DNA from: Ceratorhiza oryzae-sativae
Lineage: Eukaryota; Basidiomycota; Agaricomycetes; Cantharellales; Ceratobasidiaceae
Direction: 5' to 3'
DNA length: 64,000 nt
Assembly: GCA_030998015.1 (NCBI GenBank)
Contig: JARWMV010000034.1
Location: forward strand, 62,001 to 126,000
Of this stretch, positions 21,689-33,582 are shown piece after piece. The notes under the pieces were generated by a model, which had not been told where the DNA came from, ran no database searches, and saw only the letters and a list, made by a program, of their open reading frames with translations. Position numbers and translations under genes: made by a program. The first letter of the stretch is position 1. Every line of letters starts with the position of its first letter.

Positions 21689-24618
21689 ATGCACGTCTCC
21701 TGGCTCGTCGTTGCGCTTGCTCTCAACTTCCGCGGCTCTCAGGCCTCGAATGTCAAGCGACAAGGCGGAAATGCAACATGGACTGGCCGTGAGTTGCATC
21801 AGCTCCCCTGCCCTATTCAAAAATAACCCGCCCTTTGACAGCGCTGGCCGACGGAGGGAGCGCCTGGAAGAATGCGTTCGCCAAGGCCAAAGCGGTTGTG
21901 GCCAAAATGACGCTCGAGGAAAAAGGTTTGTTGGCCTTGTGTCTGTCTATCAGATGTGACCATACGACTTACGCACCGTTCAGTGAACATCACTACCGGC
22001 CTTGGTGCCTTCACCCCTTGCGCAGGTAATACTGGATCAGTCCCTCGATTGAATATCCCTTCATTCTGCCTACAGGATGGTCCAGCTGGAGTTGTAAGAC
22101 TATTCACCTATCCTCATGGTCATAATCTCACACCCTGGGCAGCGTCCGGCCACTTTTGCCTCCCAGTTCCCAGCAGAGGTTACGGTAGCGGCAACCTGGG
22201 ATCGTGAATTGTTTTACGATCGGGCTGCCGCACTTGGAGCCGAGTTCAGAGGCAAGGGTATCCACATTGCTCTCGCACCGGTCACCGGCGGTCCGCTCGG
22301 TCGCTCTCCTCTTGGAGGTCGGAATTGGGAAGGCTTCAGCTCGGACCCGTATCTTTCTAGCGTCGGTTCATATCTTAGCGTCAAAGGTTTCCAGGATCAG
22401 GGAGTCGTTGCGACGAGCAAGCACTACGCGCTGTACGAGCAAGAGACGTACCGTAACTCTCGTGTCCCCGCTCCTCTGAATAATGCCACATATCATCCGC
22501 TTCCTATTTCTTCGGACATCGGAGATGTACGTGCATATCGCAGTTTATTCTCCCATTAAGCTGGCTCACCCAACCCTGTAGGCCGCCTTTCACGAGACCT
22601 ACTTGCTTTCCTTTGCCGAAGCTGTCCGCGCTGGAACGGGTTCGATTATGTGCGCATACAACCGCATCAATGGCTCACACGCATGCGAAGATTCGGTCAC
22701 GCTTAATAACATCCTCAAAGGCGAGCTTAACTTCCAAGGACATGTCATGTCCGATTGGTTTGCACACTGGACCGATGACGGCGCCGCGCTGGGTGGCATG
22801 GATCTGACAATGCCTGGAACGGGCTTCTGGGGCCCACAACTGGTCGCCCTAGTGAAGAACGGGACAGTCCCGGTTTCTCGATTGGACGACATGGTTCATC
22901 GGATTTTGACCCCATACTATGCTCTGGGACAGGATAAGAATTTTCCCTCGTTGCAGTACAACACGGCCGGGATTCTGAACCAGCTTTACATTGCGCTGAA
23001 CCCCGGAAACACCAACGTCAATGTCCAAGCCGATCACTACAAGTTAATTCGCAAAATTGGCGAAGAAAGCGCGACTCTCTTGAAGAACAAGCGTGCGAAC
23101 GGAGGTGGCCTTCCACTGGGCAAATCCAAGTTCCTCGCTGTATTTGGTCAAGACGCTGGTGCAAATCCGGATGGGCTACTATTTTGCGGCAACTTTAACA
23201 ACTGCCCGGCTAATCACACCAATAACGTGAGTATAATCCTACGTCAATCGTTTCCATCATATCGAGCATATTCGCAGGGTACATACAGTATTGGCGGAGG
23301 CTCTGGTGCTGCCTATGCTCCATATATCGTGACACCACTCGAAGGTATCCAAGCCAAGAACCAGGCCAGTTCGACCCAGGTTAACTGGGCTTCCAACGAT
23401 CTCGACCTGAACAGTGCGACCAAGAACGCTGCCATCGCCGATACCTCGATCGTTTTTACGTATGCGTATCAAACCGAGGGACCGGATCGAGACAACCTCA
23501 CACTTTGGAGTAATGGGGATGCATTAATCAAAACTGTCGCAGCTCAGTGCAATAACACAATTGTCGTGATTCACTCGGGGCAACAAGTTCTGTGAGTCTT
23601 CGTTGTATCTTTGGCCAATGTCATACGCTGACCAGTTCGCTAGGATGGAAGACTGGATTAATCATGAGAATGTAACTGCGGTTGTCTTTGCTTATTTCCC
23701 TGGTCAGGAAACCGGCAATGCGATTGCGAGCATTCTGTACGGAGATGTGAACCCCTCGGGCAAGGTTAGGGTCTGGTCATGTATTCATTCACACATACAC
23801 ACTGACGGATTTTGTGCTGTAGCTTCCTTTCACTCTCGCCAAATCCGCTTCCGACTTTCCTCCAAACGGGATCTTCACCGACAACGTCACGGACCCGCAC
23901 ATTAATTTTGAAGAGGGAAATCTGATTGACTACCGATGGTATGTGCACGAAAATTGGATCTGGTTGGGTGCGAGACTGAGGGTAAGTGCAGGTTCGATGC
24001 AAAAAACATTACCCCACGCTTCGAGTTTGGATTCGGTCTGAGGTATGTTTCCTAAACCCCGAGCCTGAACCTATGTAATACTCACTTGATATCATAGCTA
24101 TACCACATTTGAGTATAGCAATATTAAAGTCCAGGCGACACCCGGAAAACCAACTGATGGCAAGTGAATAAAAACCCAACATATTTGCACGTGCTGAAAC
24201 CAGTCGTAGGCGTCCTCCTTACCAAAGAGCCATTCGATGGAAAAGCAACTCTTTATGATGTCGCCTATACAGTCACCGCCACTGTAAAGAACACAGGCTC
24301 TGTCACCGGATGCGAGGTCGCTCAGCTGGTGAGGCCCAAGGATCTTGACTACCTGGTTGCCCAACTCAACATTTTCACACCTAGTACCTCTCTTATCCAT
24401 CGTCCCAACGCTCTCAACCCGTTCGATCTCTCCGAGGCTTTGACAAATTGTGTCTGAACAAAGGGCAAAGCAAAACCGCCACATTCAAGCTTCGTCAAAA
24501 GGATCATGCAGTATGGGACGTGCAGAGGCAGACGTGGACTGTACCAGAGGGCACATTTACAGCATTTGTGGGATCCAGCAGCCGTTCATTGCCGCTGAAG
24601 GTCAGCTTCACTGTTTAA
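21689..24618 (+). CDS. Secreted beta-glucosidase, glycoside hydrolase family 3
   Basis: The enzyme releases glucose from the non-reducing end of cellobiose and other beta-glucosides, the last step of cellulose breakdown. The ATG at 21689 opens a signal peptide ([19 protein letters not shown]). The N-terminal TIM-barrel domain has [23 protein letters not shown], the KHYALYEQE loop, [23 protein letters not shown] and VMSDWFAHW, whose Asp is the nucleophile. The C-terminal alpha/beta sandwich follows ([11 protein letters not shown] to HSGQQVLMEDW), then a fibronectin-III-like domain ([20 protein letters not shown] to the stop at 24616-24618). About 11 introns of 46-60 nt, for instance 21789-21841, all join in phase. 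The total of roughly 840 residues is normal for fungal GH3. Several NxT/S sites suggest glycosylation. No break was found; this is the cleanest gene of the window. Confidence 0.97.
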
Positions 24619-24979
24619 ATTAATGGCTTGCACCGAAGAAAATCCACCCAATGATGTAAATACTAAATGCCTGTACTTGTATGACGACCCGAATGAAAAG
24701 ATCGAATGTTTCCTCTGAGATCATTTTTCTAGAATCCGCATTGTTTAACTTTTGGAGCTTCTTGCTTATGGCCTGTTTCAGAAAGGATTTATTCGGTGAG
24801 GCCTGTGAACAGCGTCAAGCAACAGTTGATGAATGCACTGTTCAATCTGATCATGCCTACCCAGTTGTTCGAGCGCGTGCCGTCTGTGCTTTGACCTAGT
24901 CCGCCGATTTCATCACGACCTCAGTTGCTTCATTTTCGCCTCCATCCCATTGTTGAAACCAAATGTATATTATACAGAT
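24619..24979. other. Intergenic
   Basis: GH3 3' flank. No exon supported. Confidence 0.55.
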
Positions 24980-26362
24980 TATATAATAGATTTACAAAAA
25001 ATTGACGCATCCCTAGCTCAAATGCTTCGAACGGTATCTGAGTCATTGGATTCTTTGGTACATGGTGACAGCGTGTTCTCCGGGACAAACTAGCACCCTC
25101 CAACTCCAGAAGACCTGCCCAACGACAACGCCGTCTCGCAGAAGAGCGCTCAAGGCTCATTGACCAAGCGAGACAATTACCTGGTATGGGTGGATTTTTA
25201 GGTGGCAAAAAAGCATCTGAGCTTGTTAGGGCTGCATCGGCGGGAGATCTAGTTGTGATCATTATGGATGAGCGTGGTTGGTTATTCAATTACACGGAAA
25301 TACCGTGAGATCCTTGCATCTGAAAGACTTTACATATAGAGAGGCTTCAACTGCTTGGAAACAGTTGAAAAGGCCGTTTCGAAGCCAGGCGAGAACGGCC
25401 CGAGGCGCGACTGTAACATCGAGCAAATATTCCGGAATGCAGAAGACGATGGGTATGCTGTGGAATGATCTGGTCCAGCCTGTGCTCCAATTCCTGGGGT
25501 ATACCCAGGTATGTCTATTTCCACTTGATACACCAGGCTGGCAGAAAATGTCCGATGGTACACTTCCTCAAATGACATGGTGCACAACTGCTCCCACTCC
25601 ACGCCGCGCATGACCATAGCAAGCCAGGCTGCTCGCTCTTGGATTTGGCCACTTCATCATTCACACCCACACTGAACACTCTTGTCGTGTCTCCCCCTGA
25701 CACAAAGCAACGTCCTAGTATTCTCGCCGCAGGTCAAGCCCATGCTAAAAACCACCCGAGTATACCTTTTACTACGCTAGAACTCGACAGGATCGATGCA
25801 CTGTTTGGCAAAGCTTGTGCCACGCGCCTCAAAGGACAAGCAGCTACCGGGACTGCCGTGCTCTCAGCCCCTGAAGAGCATAGTTGGGTCCATTTCGCGT
25901 GCCACGCCTCGCAAAGCCTTGGCGACCCTACCTCGAGTGCCATGTTCTTACACGACAATGCACTCGATCTAGGTAAAATCACATAAACACGCTCAAGTCA
26001 TGCGGATTTAGTCTTTTTTATCCGCCTGTCAGACTGGAATGGGAGACGAGCAGCTATTGGAAGAGTCTGTTTACATTGTTGGTGGCACGACGGCGGCCGG
26101 GTTCAAGAGATTCATAGCGACTATGTGGTTGATCAGAGACGAGGACGCGCCTCTCGTAGCCGAAATGTTTGGGGCATATATGTTGGATGGCAAGATGCCT
26201 GATGAAAGCAAAGCTGCCAGGGCGCTGCATCATGCTGTTGGTTGCCTCCGGGATCATGTCGGGGCCATTTATTCATTTCGGCCTGTCAACATGTCATTTT
26301 ACCTCAACGCATACACATACTTGGAGTTGTGCGCTAGAAGTTTGAATTACTGCGGAAATTAA
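24980..26362 (+). pseudogene. CHAT-domain (caspase-like) protein, pseudogene
   Basis: The pieces align in order with the C-terminal half of large TPR-CHAT proteins that are abundant in agaricomycetes: ASLAQMLRTVSESLDSL, RRLAEERSRLIDQARQLPG, LHGNTVRSLHLKDF, MLWNDLVQPVLQFLGYTQ, LLDLATSSFTPTLNT, WVHFACHASQS (His of the dyad), LSACQTGMGDE (Cys of the dyad), then TTAAGFKRFIATMWLI. CHAT domains are C14-type proteases related to caspases and separase. The copy is broken: an in-frame stop at about 25088, frame shifts near 25278 and 25595 (with a loss in the PLSFLPLHA region), a TAA at 25984-25986 and one base too many in the T-run 26014-26019. No TPR repeats are visible upstream. Both catalytic residues survive, which suggests recent loss. 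Confidence 0.82.
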
Positions 26363-26819
26363 TGCATGCCGTAAGACAGGCCCCAATCGGGCATGATGTT
26401 CCCAGGTCCGCAACAAGTCGAGTGGCGAGCGGGAGGGTGAGCGTCAGAATGCCTATATTATATTATACTCCTAGGCCAATAAGGCAACAGCCAATGTGTG
26501 ATACAAGGAATCCCCACCCCGAAGAAGTGGAGTCGAACAGATAAATATAGAAATACCGAAAAAAGAAAGGCGTCGCAGAATTAGATCAGCGAATAGGGCC
26601 AAAACGAAATATCGAGAAGCAAGACAAAGGAACATCATTCCAAAATTCAGTCAAAACAAATACAGCTTACGATCAAACCCAGACTCGTCATTTCTTCAAC
26701 GTCATACGGTATGCGCGTGCCCACGTTCACGCACATCTCGATCAAACACACCGCCAGCCAAGAACTTGAGCAATCCCCGTGTTTTTGGTTTCATAGAGGG
26801 CCTGAACATACGGTCAGAG
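26363..26819. other. Intergenic
   Basis: A-rich sequence between the CHAT relic and the 3' end of the next minus-strand gene. No exon supported. Confidence 0.55.
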
Positions 26820-28370
26820 CTAGAAACGACGCATGTCCATGGAGAACGACTTACGGACTCCCCATCGCCACTCTCTCGCGCATCCTCTCCTCTTCATGCA
26901 ACCTCTCCCGGTCTTGGTTTCTCGCTCGAGCCACACGGCCTCGGCCTCGCGCACAGTCTTGGCGATTCTGTATCCGCCAGTCTTTACGATTGGCCGAACC
27001 TCTTCCTCCAGGGCACTCCGTCCAACTGCACTCCTCGACTCGACGGGTTCCAAGGGGACGGGAGTGACGGCTTTCGGTGAAATGGGGTTTGAGCGGACGA
27101 GGCCTTGGGCTGAGCCTCCTCCCGATTTCGGTCGGCTGAAACGTTTGGATGGAACCTCGAGCATGCTTGGGGACGAGGCCGAGAACGGAAGAGGCGGAAG
27201 AGTGTGCGAGTTTGGCAGCGGCTTTTTCGAGAGATTCGGAAGGCTGGCGCTACTGTCTCCGCTGGGACGGGAAGAACCAACCGTACTCGAACGAGACGAG
27301 GCGTGAATGGGGTATTCATAGATGCCTGTCGCGGAAGGCACCGGAGGAGGCGGAAGTGTCCCCCTCGGAAGGTCATCGTCCCAACTGATTTGGTCGATGA
27401 GGACAAATCGCAAGGGCGGCCCAGCCATTTTTGGCTGCTTTTGTTTGGATTTGGATTTGGATTTGGATTTGGACGGTTTCGGCGGTTTGGGTCGTGGTTG
27501 AATCGCCGCCGATGGACCAAGACCAATAAACTTTTTGAGATGGCGCTCAAGCTCGAGCGCCTTTTCCAGTTGTTCCTTTTCCATCCCAAGTTCCTCTTGT
27601 TCTCGCACCCGTGCGCTCTCTGCCAGCTCAGCCATGAGCCTGGTTGCTTCGGGCCCGCCCTTGACCCTTACGCCAGCCCAGGCGCAGAGCTTCTCGTAAT
27701 GTTCCCTTTCTGCACGGGTTGGGACGTAGAACGGCGAGGAAGGCGCTGGGGGAGTGCAGTCGTGTTCGGCGATGAAATCGACGTCTGCGCATGAGGCGTT
27801 GCCGGGAATCGCATAGACCGTGCGCAGCGCAGGGAGATGCAGGTTGGTCTCGGGCGTGACTGGATGTTGGCAGAGTCAGCACGAGAACCAGGACCAGGCA
27901 CCGCAATATCATTACGCACTGTACAATCCGTGGACGTACAAGGCCTCGACACGTTGCAGGAGCTTTGCGATGAGCGGCATCGACGCGGCACGTGAAGCGA
28001 GCTCAAAGTCCAATGTCGCAAACACATAATGCAGCACGACCCCGCCCTGGCCCCGGAAGCGCAGGACTTCGGGCGCGATCAGCTCCCACCGATCTCGGTC
28101 TAGATTTCCGCCGGCTCGCTCGATGACGGCGCGGGCAACGTCGGCCGGCGCGCGCCAGCTGGCGTGGTCCTGGTGTCCTGGGGCGCGGGTGAGGCGGGGT
28201 TTGGCGTCGACATAGAGAAAGTGGGAGAACCCGGCGAACTGGGCGGCGACGGGGTAGAGGTCGAGCCCGGCGCCGAGGTAGAGCAGGACAGCCGAGGGCG
28301 CCGAGGGCAGCAGCGGCGCGGGCTGGGGGCGGTCTCCGCTGGCAAAGGGGCGGAAGTAGTCGTCGGGCAT
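26820..28370 (-). CDS. Uncharacterised protein with Lys/Ser repeat
   Basis: Two exons, 28370-about 27920 and about 27850-26820. They join at GLY-I-TPETNLHLPALRTVY through a GTGCGT donor, giving about 420 residues. The N-terminal half looks globular: SAVLLYLGAGLDLYPVAAQF and HFLYVDAKPR resemble the first strand and acidic loop of class I methyltransferase-like folds, and GVVLHYVFATLDFE and EALYVHGLY follow. The SAM-binding signature is not convincing. The second half has an acidic/basic helix (ESARVREQEELGMEKEQLEK), a (SK)5 run encoded by five TTTGGA hexamers at 27444-27473, then a Ser/Pro-rich disordered tail. No signal peptide or membrane helix. I do not recognise the family; an enzymatic role is only a possibility. 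The reading of the C-terminal 60 residues is less certain. Confidence 0.65.
27444..27473. repeat. TTTGGA hexamer microsatellite, five copies
   Basis: Five uninterrupted copies inside the coding exon; on the minus strand each encodes Ser-Lys. Length changes would stay in frame. Confidence 0.9.
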
Positions 28371-30280
28371 GAGCAGCGCGCGTGGGTCGGGGTCGCCCCG
28401 GCTTTTATACGCCCAGACCCTCGCTCACCGCGCTTCGATCAGCCGCTTCCCGATCGCCATTCTGTCCCCGATTGGGAAAGGATCCGCCCAGATCAGTGCT
28501 TTGTTCGGCCATCGTGCGCGGATCGACGGCTCGGGCAACTAGTCGTAGTCAACATTGGACACGACCGAGACTAGCATACACGTCGCACAGCAGCAGCCAG
28601 CTCGTGAGCTTAACAGGGGCGTGGGCTCGTCTGGCGGGCAGCGAGGGGCTGGTGGGTTCTTGGGGATGGTTGGCGTGAAGCGCAGCCGATTCTGACGTTC
28701 CTGCCCCTTTGTATGGTTTACATAAGCCTCGGGCTTGACAGACGTATAGACTAGATCCAAAAAAACGGTATTGGCAGTCGACGCTGGCCGTAGTGATGGA
28801 CAAATCTCCATTTGGCTCGTATGCTCCTTGTAGGCAACGGTAAGCGCCCACATACTCATCGGCGGTCATCTTATAAATTCGAATTCCCATCGCAATCTGT
28901 GTAGAATGATATATGGGAACAAGCCCTGAATCAAAATTTTGAGGGTGAAAACGCGCCAAGTATGTCTGAAAGGTGCTGCCGAGGTCGAACATTCATGCCC
29001 ATGCATCATTGGGAGCCTATTTTTTCTGGAAATTCAGGATTGAATCGTAGTACTGCCATGTAAATTAGCCAAGTATTATTAGAAACTTCAGAATGGACAC
29101 CTCTGATATATTAACATAGCCAGAAATTTCGATATTTCAGTGAAACCAGGTGAAAGATACACGTGTGGAATACGTGTTTACGCAATTGGACACTCACTTG
29201 AAAATGCGATAAGTGCCTAAAAATCAACTGCATGATCAGAATAAGGTTTTTCACGGTGCAATGTGGAATTTCCACGTGAATTGGTTCTACAGCGCTTGTG
29301 GCGTTGACCCGATACAAATTTAGCACAACAAGTAGAACACGTCCAAATATAGCAGTTGCTTTAGCCTTTTGTGGATTCGCTCTCGGCCACCAACAGGCCA
29401 AGCACGGATATGGTCGCGGGTACGGCAACTAAATGATAAGACCAAGCCCTCTTGTTCTTGTCCGGCCTGTCCACGATCCTAGGGGAGCGCCTGCAATTAG
29501 GTCAAGAGTATGCTCATATCGAAATCATGAACTATTGGCTGAAAATGCCTTGCGAGCGTGTCGCGTTTCTTGACGAGCCAGCTAACCTGAAGCCGTGGGA
29601 AGCAGTTTGGAGACACGTATTTCTGTGACGTAAACATCGAGTGGAATCCTCCAAACGAGCAACAACTCGGTCATTTAAGGAAGCTTGAGGCGCTACTCTT
29701 GTAATGTATGTATTCGAGGATGCACAATCGCATCTACTGCAGTCATGTATGCGAATATGAGCAGTCTTGGAGTTGTTTTAGTTTATCTTTCTTTTACCGC
29801 GACATATCAGTTTACCACCTTTCTCGCAGTTCTCAATCGTCATAGTCCAAGCTGAAGATGCACACCATTGGATTGTTTGGTTTATAAGCCTTGGATAGCG
29901 GCCGGGAAATCATTGTAATATAATGGCTTTGGCGGCTACATGCCCAAATTTGTCGCTTGGGCATGCTAGCTCTCGTACCCAATCTACTCGCCTTATTTAG
30001 GTGGACGTCGCGTGACTCGTGTCCAACACATCAGAGCGAGGTGATGTGAGCAAGCGCGCATGGCCTGAGCGAATAGGAAGAGACCGGGCCATTGATCCGA
30101 GGGTTACCTAGGGTAACGCCACTGCGGCGACCCCAACCGGCGCCAACAAGAGCCAGCCGACGCCGCTTGGAGCGGGCTGCTCGCACCAACGACGACGACG
30201 ACGGCGGCAACGACAACCGGTATTTGTGTTGCGGCGCGTCGGATCCGAGTGTGCGGTTGGTTTCGGGCCATTACGGGAGC
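28371..30280. other. Long intergenic region
   Basis: A minus-strand frame at 28992-28549 (147 codons, starting MFDLGSTFQTYLARF) is open but has no recognisable domain and no supporting splice sites; I do not call it as a gene. The rest, about 29000-30060, is moderately AT-rich with no coding signal. Bases 30060-30280 should be the promoter and leader of the zinc-cluster gene. Confidence 0.45.
30103..30117. promoter_or_regulatory. Palindromic site upstream of the zinc-cluster gene
   Basis: GTTACC-TAG-GGTAAC is a perfect 6-bp inverted repeat with a 3-bp spacer, 164 bp upstream of the ATG at 30281. The geometry suits a dimeric regulator, but the bound protein is unknown. Confidence 0.35.
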
Positions 30281-33091
30281 ATGTCATTTGACGGTGGAGT
30301 TGATCGAGGCCTCAAGCGCAAAGACCCGGCGGATGACAGCGAACCCAAGTCGAGGGGGAGAGCGTAAGCCAGGCGGATTTGGTGGTGGATGTATTGACAT
30401 TTTGTGCAGGTGCACCGCCTGTCGCGCGATCAAGGTCCGGTGCGACAACCCGAATGCTGCGTACGACGGCCCGTGTTCGCGGTGCACGCGCCTCACGCTC
30501 GAATGCGTCTACCACGAAAAGAAGCGGGGCCGGAAACCGAAAAACGAGTGAGCGCGCTTGCCGGCGAAAACCGTTATCTAATCCTGGTTGCAGCCACCCC
30601 GAAGACAGACAACAGACGTATGTTGTCCAGACGAAATCACCCGCTGGCCCGGCGACGGCCCCCCCGAGCATCCGCGAGTTCGCCCCCGTCTTGGACTCGC
30701 GCGCGCCCCGTCCGCCCGAGATCCGCACGGGCTCTGCAACCTCTCCAACACATGGCACGCGCCCGGTTTCCATTCCATCCCATTTCATTCGACTAACCCT
30801 CTTCTTTCCTCTCCCCAGCTTCCGGCATATCCGCCTCACCTTCGATGACCACCAGCTCGGCCGGTGATGGTCCCAGGCCGACGCTGGCCCGCGATGACGT
30901 CAAGATGTATACACTCGCGAACATCATGGGTGACAGGCCCACTAGCGCCCAGTCACATACCGAACCCAGTCCGACGAGTATCACCTATGCCTATGGCCTC
31001 TCGGAAATCGACAGGTTGGACGACCCGCTGCAAGCGGGGTTTGTCACCCCGGATGAAGTCGACCGGTTGTTTTACTCGTATGTCCCCCCCCTTGTTTGTT
31101 TGAACAGCCGATTGAATATGCGAAACCAGGTACTTTGCCCACTTGAATTCCATCATCGGCCTTCTTGACCCTCGCCTTCACACATCAGCCTATGTTCACC
31201 AGCGATCGACGGTCCTATTTACAACCATCATCGCCGTCTCGTCTAAATTCTTCCTCCCCCACATCCACGCCAAATGTAATGCGCTATCACAATCCCTAAT
31301 TGGCCGAGCTCTCGCAGCGGACATGTGCAATATCGAATACATCCAGGCCTTATCACTCAGCACATTTTATAAAGACGCAGACGACTCGAGCAGCTGGAGA
31401 AAAGTCGGGTTGGCCATACGCATGGCCTATGAACTCAACCTCCACGAGTTCCGGAGAGGGAAAAAGCTGCCAACTGATGAGATTGAAGCGCGGAAGCAAC
31501 TGGTGAGTCGAGTGACTGAGGAAGCGAAGAAGCTAATCGGCTATTTTCAGAATCGGGAAAGGACATGGATACGTAAGTATATTCCACGCACCGTTGTATT
31601 GATTTCTAACATGTCGCACACGTAGAGCTTGTTTGTGAGTATATACGGTCTTGACTTTGGTCGAATGCTTAGCAACACCTGCGGAGTAGTGTACGACTTT
31701 ACGACAGCGTGAGTAGGCTCCGCAACTGACACTGGATCACCAATGACGCTCAGCTTTGAACCCCAGGTCACAAAGAAACAAACCAAATATGATTCCCGAT
31801 CAAGACATACCAGATGTTGAAGCTTGGGTCAGAGATCATCCACAGGTAAGCAGCTTCTGGATCCTTGCTGTTCGGCTCTCTCACCAACGCTCTCTTGGTT
31901 CTAGTTTCCTTGTTGTGCGTTGTGTTCTATCTTGGCCGAACCCCACTTGATTGACGTGTCTTCCCTTTGATAGACGCCGACGCTCAGTTGTGCGGCTCCA
32001 TGTCCTTCCTCATGGTCTACCGGCTTATTCAAACCACCCGAGCTTCTATGATGACTTCCAAGCCAGGAGGATTCGACGCGACCATTCGGCATTTGTTCAG
32101 AATGCTGGACTCTACACCAAAGTTCTGGGCGACACTTCAAGGCATGCCAGCAATCGCCAGCGATCTTGCTCTCGCTTACCTGACCTTGACCCCTTGTTCT
32201 ACAGACCAATCGGCCGGTCTAGCGCCTGTTTCCAAATCAATCATGCGCTTCTACTACTTTTCTTCTCAGCTGTCGATCAACGAACTCCAGATGCTCGCCC
32301 TCCATTCTCCGAGAGCTGAAGAAGCCCACCATGCGCTCATGCAATGCAAGGACTCCGCAACCCTCGTTCTCAAGCACGTTATCGAGGACATGGCCCCGAG
32401 TGGATACATACCCTATACGCAAGATGGAATCGCGTTTGCTACGGCTTATGCGGGTGTTTGGCTATACAAGGTGGGTCACGCCAAACAAACAATGCATGCA
32501 TCTTGATCGATCTTGATGTAGCATCTATCCCGATTCGAGCCCGTGATGCAAACTGAAATCGCTGGGCTGTTTCGAGCACTCGTCGAGGCGTGCAATGCGC
32601 AGAGCCAGAACCCAAAGGACATTCCATCCTATTTTTCCAAGTTCTTCTCGCATTTGGTCAGGAACACGGAGATGGCCGCGTCTCCTTCGCATCAGGTACG
32701 CCACTGGTGATGGTGCCGAGGACAAACGGCTGAGAGATGCCCCCTAGGTCGTCGACAGCATGGCTCCCATGGAGCAAAATGTGAGTGTAGATCCCAACCA
32801 CGCGAATGGCAAGCTGTTGAACTCAGATTAGAATGTAAATACAAATGCCATGTTCCCAGACTTTCAGTTTTCGACCATGGACTATTCGGCCTACGTGCCT
32901 CCGGAGTTGATGCCCCCACTGGATGGGATGGACGCACATTGGTAAGTCTTCTTTTTTCTCTCGGTCAGCGCTCCGCCTCGGCCAGGCGCCTCATGGAACA
33001 CGCGTGTAGGGTGAACGTGATGAATGGGTTAGACGACTGGTGGAAAAACTATACATATCTTGGATCGCTTTCTGGATACACGGGTCAGTAG
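30281..33091 (+). CDS. Zn2Cys6 fungal-specific transcription factor
   Basis: The DNA-binding domain spans exon 2 (30410-30547): C-x2-C-x6-C-x10-C-x2-C-x6-C (CTACRAIKVRC, then CSRCTRLTLEC) followed by a basic KKRGRKPKN linker. After a disordered part comes the fungal_TF_MHR middle homology region: GFVTPDEVDRLFYSYFAHLN, QRSTVLFTTIIAVSSKFF, SWRKVGLAIRMAYELNLHEF, NRERTWIQL, NKPNMIPDQDI and FWATLQGMPAIASDLALAYL. The C-terminus has an acidic/aromatic stretch (FPDFQFSTMDYSAYVPPEL) that could activate transcription. Exons include 30281-30363, 30410-30547, a 9-nt exon at 31626-31634, a 19-nt exon at 31690-31708 and 31767 onward. One frame break lies at the T-run 31966-31968, between CSILAEPHLIDVSS and DADAQLCGSM. 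Nuclear regulator; targets unknown. Its last exons are copied at 39251-39675. Confidence 0.9.
31626..31634 (+). other. 9-nt microexon of the transcription factor
   Basis: Flanked by an acceptor CACGTAG and a donor GTGAGT. Together with the 19-nt exon at 31690-31708 it is the only reading that joins NRERTWI to SQRNKPNMIP in phase (through QLVLYDFTTA). Confidence 0.6.
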
Positions 33092-33141
33092 GCTATGTGT
33101 TCTTGTTGTTTGTATTGTGTATTTGTAGGATTCATGCGTCT

Positions 33142-33582
33142 GGACTACCGATTACTGTTAAATAACCTATCTTGACATAGTGTGTGAAAGTTGCGGAGCT
33201 CACATGGCTGGATTTAAGCGAGGCGTCTATATCCTCCTGCTCGGCGCCTTATCCATGCCCGAACGTTCCACGCAAAGATTCTGATATCAAACTAGTCCAG
33301 GCTCAGCCTTGCGAAAGAATTTCCTCAGCTCATGGATGCCATTGACGCCGGCAGGCGCCTGCGCTGACCTAGAACGGGGGAAAAGAGACCTACCCACCGG
33401 AAATTAAGAAGACTCCACTGACTGCCCGCCCGCTGGGCTCTTCGGCACCTGGAAGACCTTACTTCTCCGAATGATAAATACCAGAAACTAGCGCTATCGC
33501 TTGTTATTGCCATGGGACGTCAAAAAATTAAATATAAAAGCCACCAAGCGTGAGTGCTCCTGGTTTTATCTCAACCTCCGCG
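33142..33582. other. Intergenic, promoter of DUF6535 copy A
   Basis: TATAAA at 33533-33538 lies 45 bp before the start codon of DUF6535 copy A. No other coding signal. Confidence 0.55.

Noticed and set aside
28549..28992. Minus-strand open frame of 147 codons
   Set aside because: No domain, no splice support and composition changes along it; insufficient evidence for a gene.
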